Assembly: GCA_038246575.1 (NCBI GenBank) | Contig: JBBRVU010000218.1 | Coordinates: forward strand, 1-6,532 | From: JACCUZ01 sp038246575 | Lineage (GTDB): Bacteria > Actinomycetota > Actinomycetes > JACCUZ01 | Reading direction: 5' to 3' | DNA length: 6,532 nt | Part shown: one piece after another, positions 5,704 to 6,532 of the stretch | How the letters are laid out: every line of letters begins with the position of its first letter | How positions within the stretch are numbered: position 1 is the stretch's first letter | Program-made: the position numbers and the translations under genes | The notes under the pieces: model-generated | What the model was told of the DNA's origin: nothing | Seen by the model: only the letters and a program-made list of their open reading frames with translations | Databases searched by the model: none

Positions 5704-6532
5704 TGAGGCGCGTCGCGCTGCGCGGGATCCGCGCACACCTGGTCCGGTTCCTCCTGTCCGTCCTGGCCGTCACCCTCGGGGTCGCGTTCGTGGCCGGCAC
5801 GTTCTCGCTACGCACCATGATGAGCTCCACCTTTGACGGGATCGTCGAGTCCTCCATACCCGCCGACACGTACGTGCGCGGCGCCGAACCCGCCGCCGGG
5901 CTGAGCACGACCGGCACCACGGGCGAGAACCGCAACACCATCCCGGCGTCCCTTGCTGGCACGATCGCGCGGGTCGACGGCGTCGCGCACGCGTTCGCCG
6001 ACATCTCCGGGCCGATCGTGCTGGTCGGCGCGGACGGCACAGCGGTGCAGTCCACTCGGTCGCCGAGCTTCGCCATGGCCCTGTACCAGGACGACTCCAC
6101 TGTGACAATCGTGGCCGGCCGGGGCCCGGCCGGGCCGGGCGAGATCGCCCTGGAGTCCGCGACCCTGGAGTCCTCCGGGCTGACGGTCGGCGACCACACC
6201 AAGGCCGTCGTGGCCGGCGCGATCCAGGACGTGCAGGTGGTCGGCGAGGTGTCCCTCGGTGGCCCGATGGCCGGCGCCACGATCGTGTACCTCGACGCGG
6301 CGACCGCGACCGCGGCCTACTCCGCGGACGGCATGGTGTCCACGATCAGCGTGTACGCGAAACCTGACGTGTCCGAGGCCGACCTGGTCGCGGGCCTCAC
6401 CCCGGCGCTGGCTGGCGCCACGGTGGCCTCTGCCGAGGCGTTGACCGGCGACGCGATGCGGGCCGAGGCCCGCACGGACCACGAGGGGCCGCTCGGGTTC
6501 GTGGCGACGTTCATGCTGATCTTCGCCGGGAT
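5703..6532 (+). CDS. FtsX/MacB-like ABC transporter permease (5' part, runs off the window)
   Basis: The ATG at 5703 overlaps the ATPase stop (TGATG), so the two are probably translationally coupled and form one transporter. The frame stays open to the window end (276 codons and two bases). It begins MRRVALRGIRAHLVRFLLSV, a basic start followed by one transmembrane helix (about 13-35), as in MacB/FtsX-type permeases. A long extracytoplasmic domain of about 225 residues follows (e.g. SSIPADTYVRG, ARVDGVAHAFADISGP, EIALESATLESSGLTVGD), fitting the MacB-like periplasmic core domain. The next membrane helix starts at GPLGFVATFMLIFAG as the window ends. In Gram-positive bacteria such pairs are often exporters of peptides, lipids or antibiotics, but the substrate is not indicated. 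The TetR gene upstream is the likely regulator. Confidence 0.9.
   Translation, partial: MRRVALRGIRAHLVRFLLSVLAVTLGVAFVAGTFSLRTMMSSTFDGIVESSIPADTYVRGAEPAAGLSTTGTTGENRNTIPASLAGTIARVDGVAHAFADISGPIVLVGADGTAVQSTRSPSFAMALYQDDSTVTIVAGRGPAGPGEIALESATLESSGLTVGDHTKAVVAGAIQDVQVVGEVSLGGPMAGATIVYLDAATATAAYSADGMVSTISVYAKPDVSEADLVAGLTPALAGATVASAEALTGDAMRAEARTDHEGPLGFVATFMLIFAG

Noticed and set aside
5564..6482. Long minus-strand ORFs opposite the FtsX-like permease
   Set aside because: They are high-GC antisense shadows; the plus-strand frame from 5703 is open to the end and has permease features.

Overview
The window is GC-rich DNA with a strong G/C preference at third codon positions and actinobacterial-type regulators and transporters, so it most likely comes from the chromosome of a high-GC actinomycete. 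No mobile element, RNA gene or CRISPR array was seen. Genus cannot be told from the sequence alone.

Layout, left to right. (1) Positions 1-332 hold the 3' end of an aminoglycoside-phosphotransferase-like gene whose frame is broken by two in-frame TAA codons, so it reads as a decaying pseudogene. (2) Positions 2658 down to 435 on the minus strand are a probable three-gene operon: a MATE-family efflux pump, a small 67-residue ORF overlapping the pump's 3' end, and a GNAT acetyltransferase whose ATG overlaps the small ORF's stop (ATGA). (3) A LacI-family repressor gene (2801-3910) is divergent from this operon. The 142-bp gap holds a good -35/-10 promoter for the pump, and a LacI-type palindrome with a central CCGG lies on its -10/spacer. 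(4) A TetR-family regulator (4095-4718) follows on the plus strand, preceded by an almost perfect 23-bp palindrome overlapping its -35. (5) A C-rich, G-poor gap leads to an ABC-transporter ATPase (4834-5703). A MacB/FtsX-type permease overlaps it by one base (TGATG) and runs off the window end.

How the genes work together (inference): there are two export modules, each with a local one-component repressor. LacI probably controls the MATE pump, small ORF and acetyltransferase. TetR probably controls itself and the ABC exporter pair. The least ordinary part is the MATE / small ORF / GNAT cassette: the small ORF is backed by a Shine-Dalgarno-like site, high GC3 (about 84%) and ATGA coupling, but its product is not one I recognise. 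I found no clear evidence of a wholly new system. The cassette and its LacI switch are the best candidates for follow-up.
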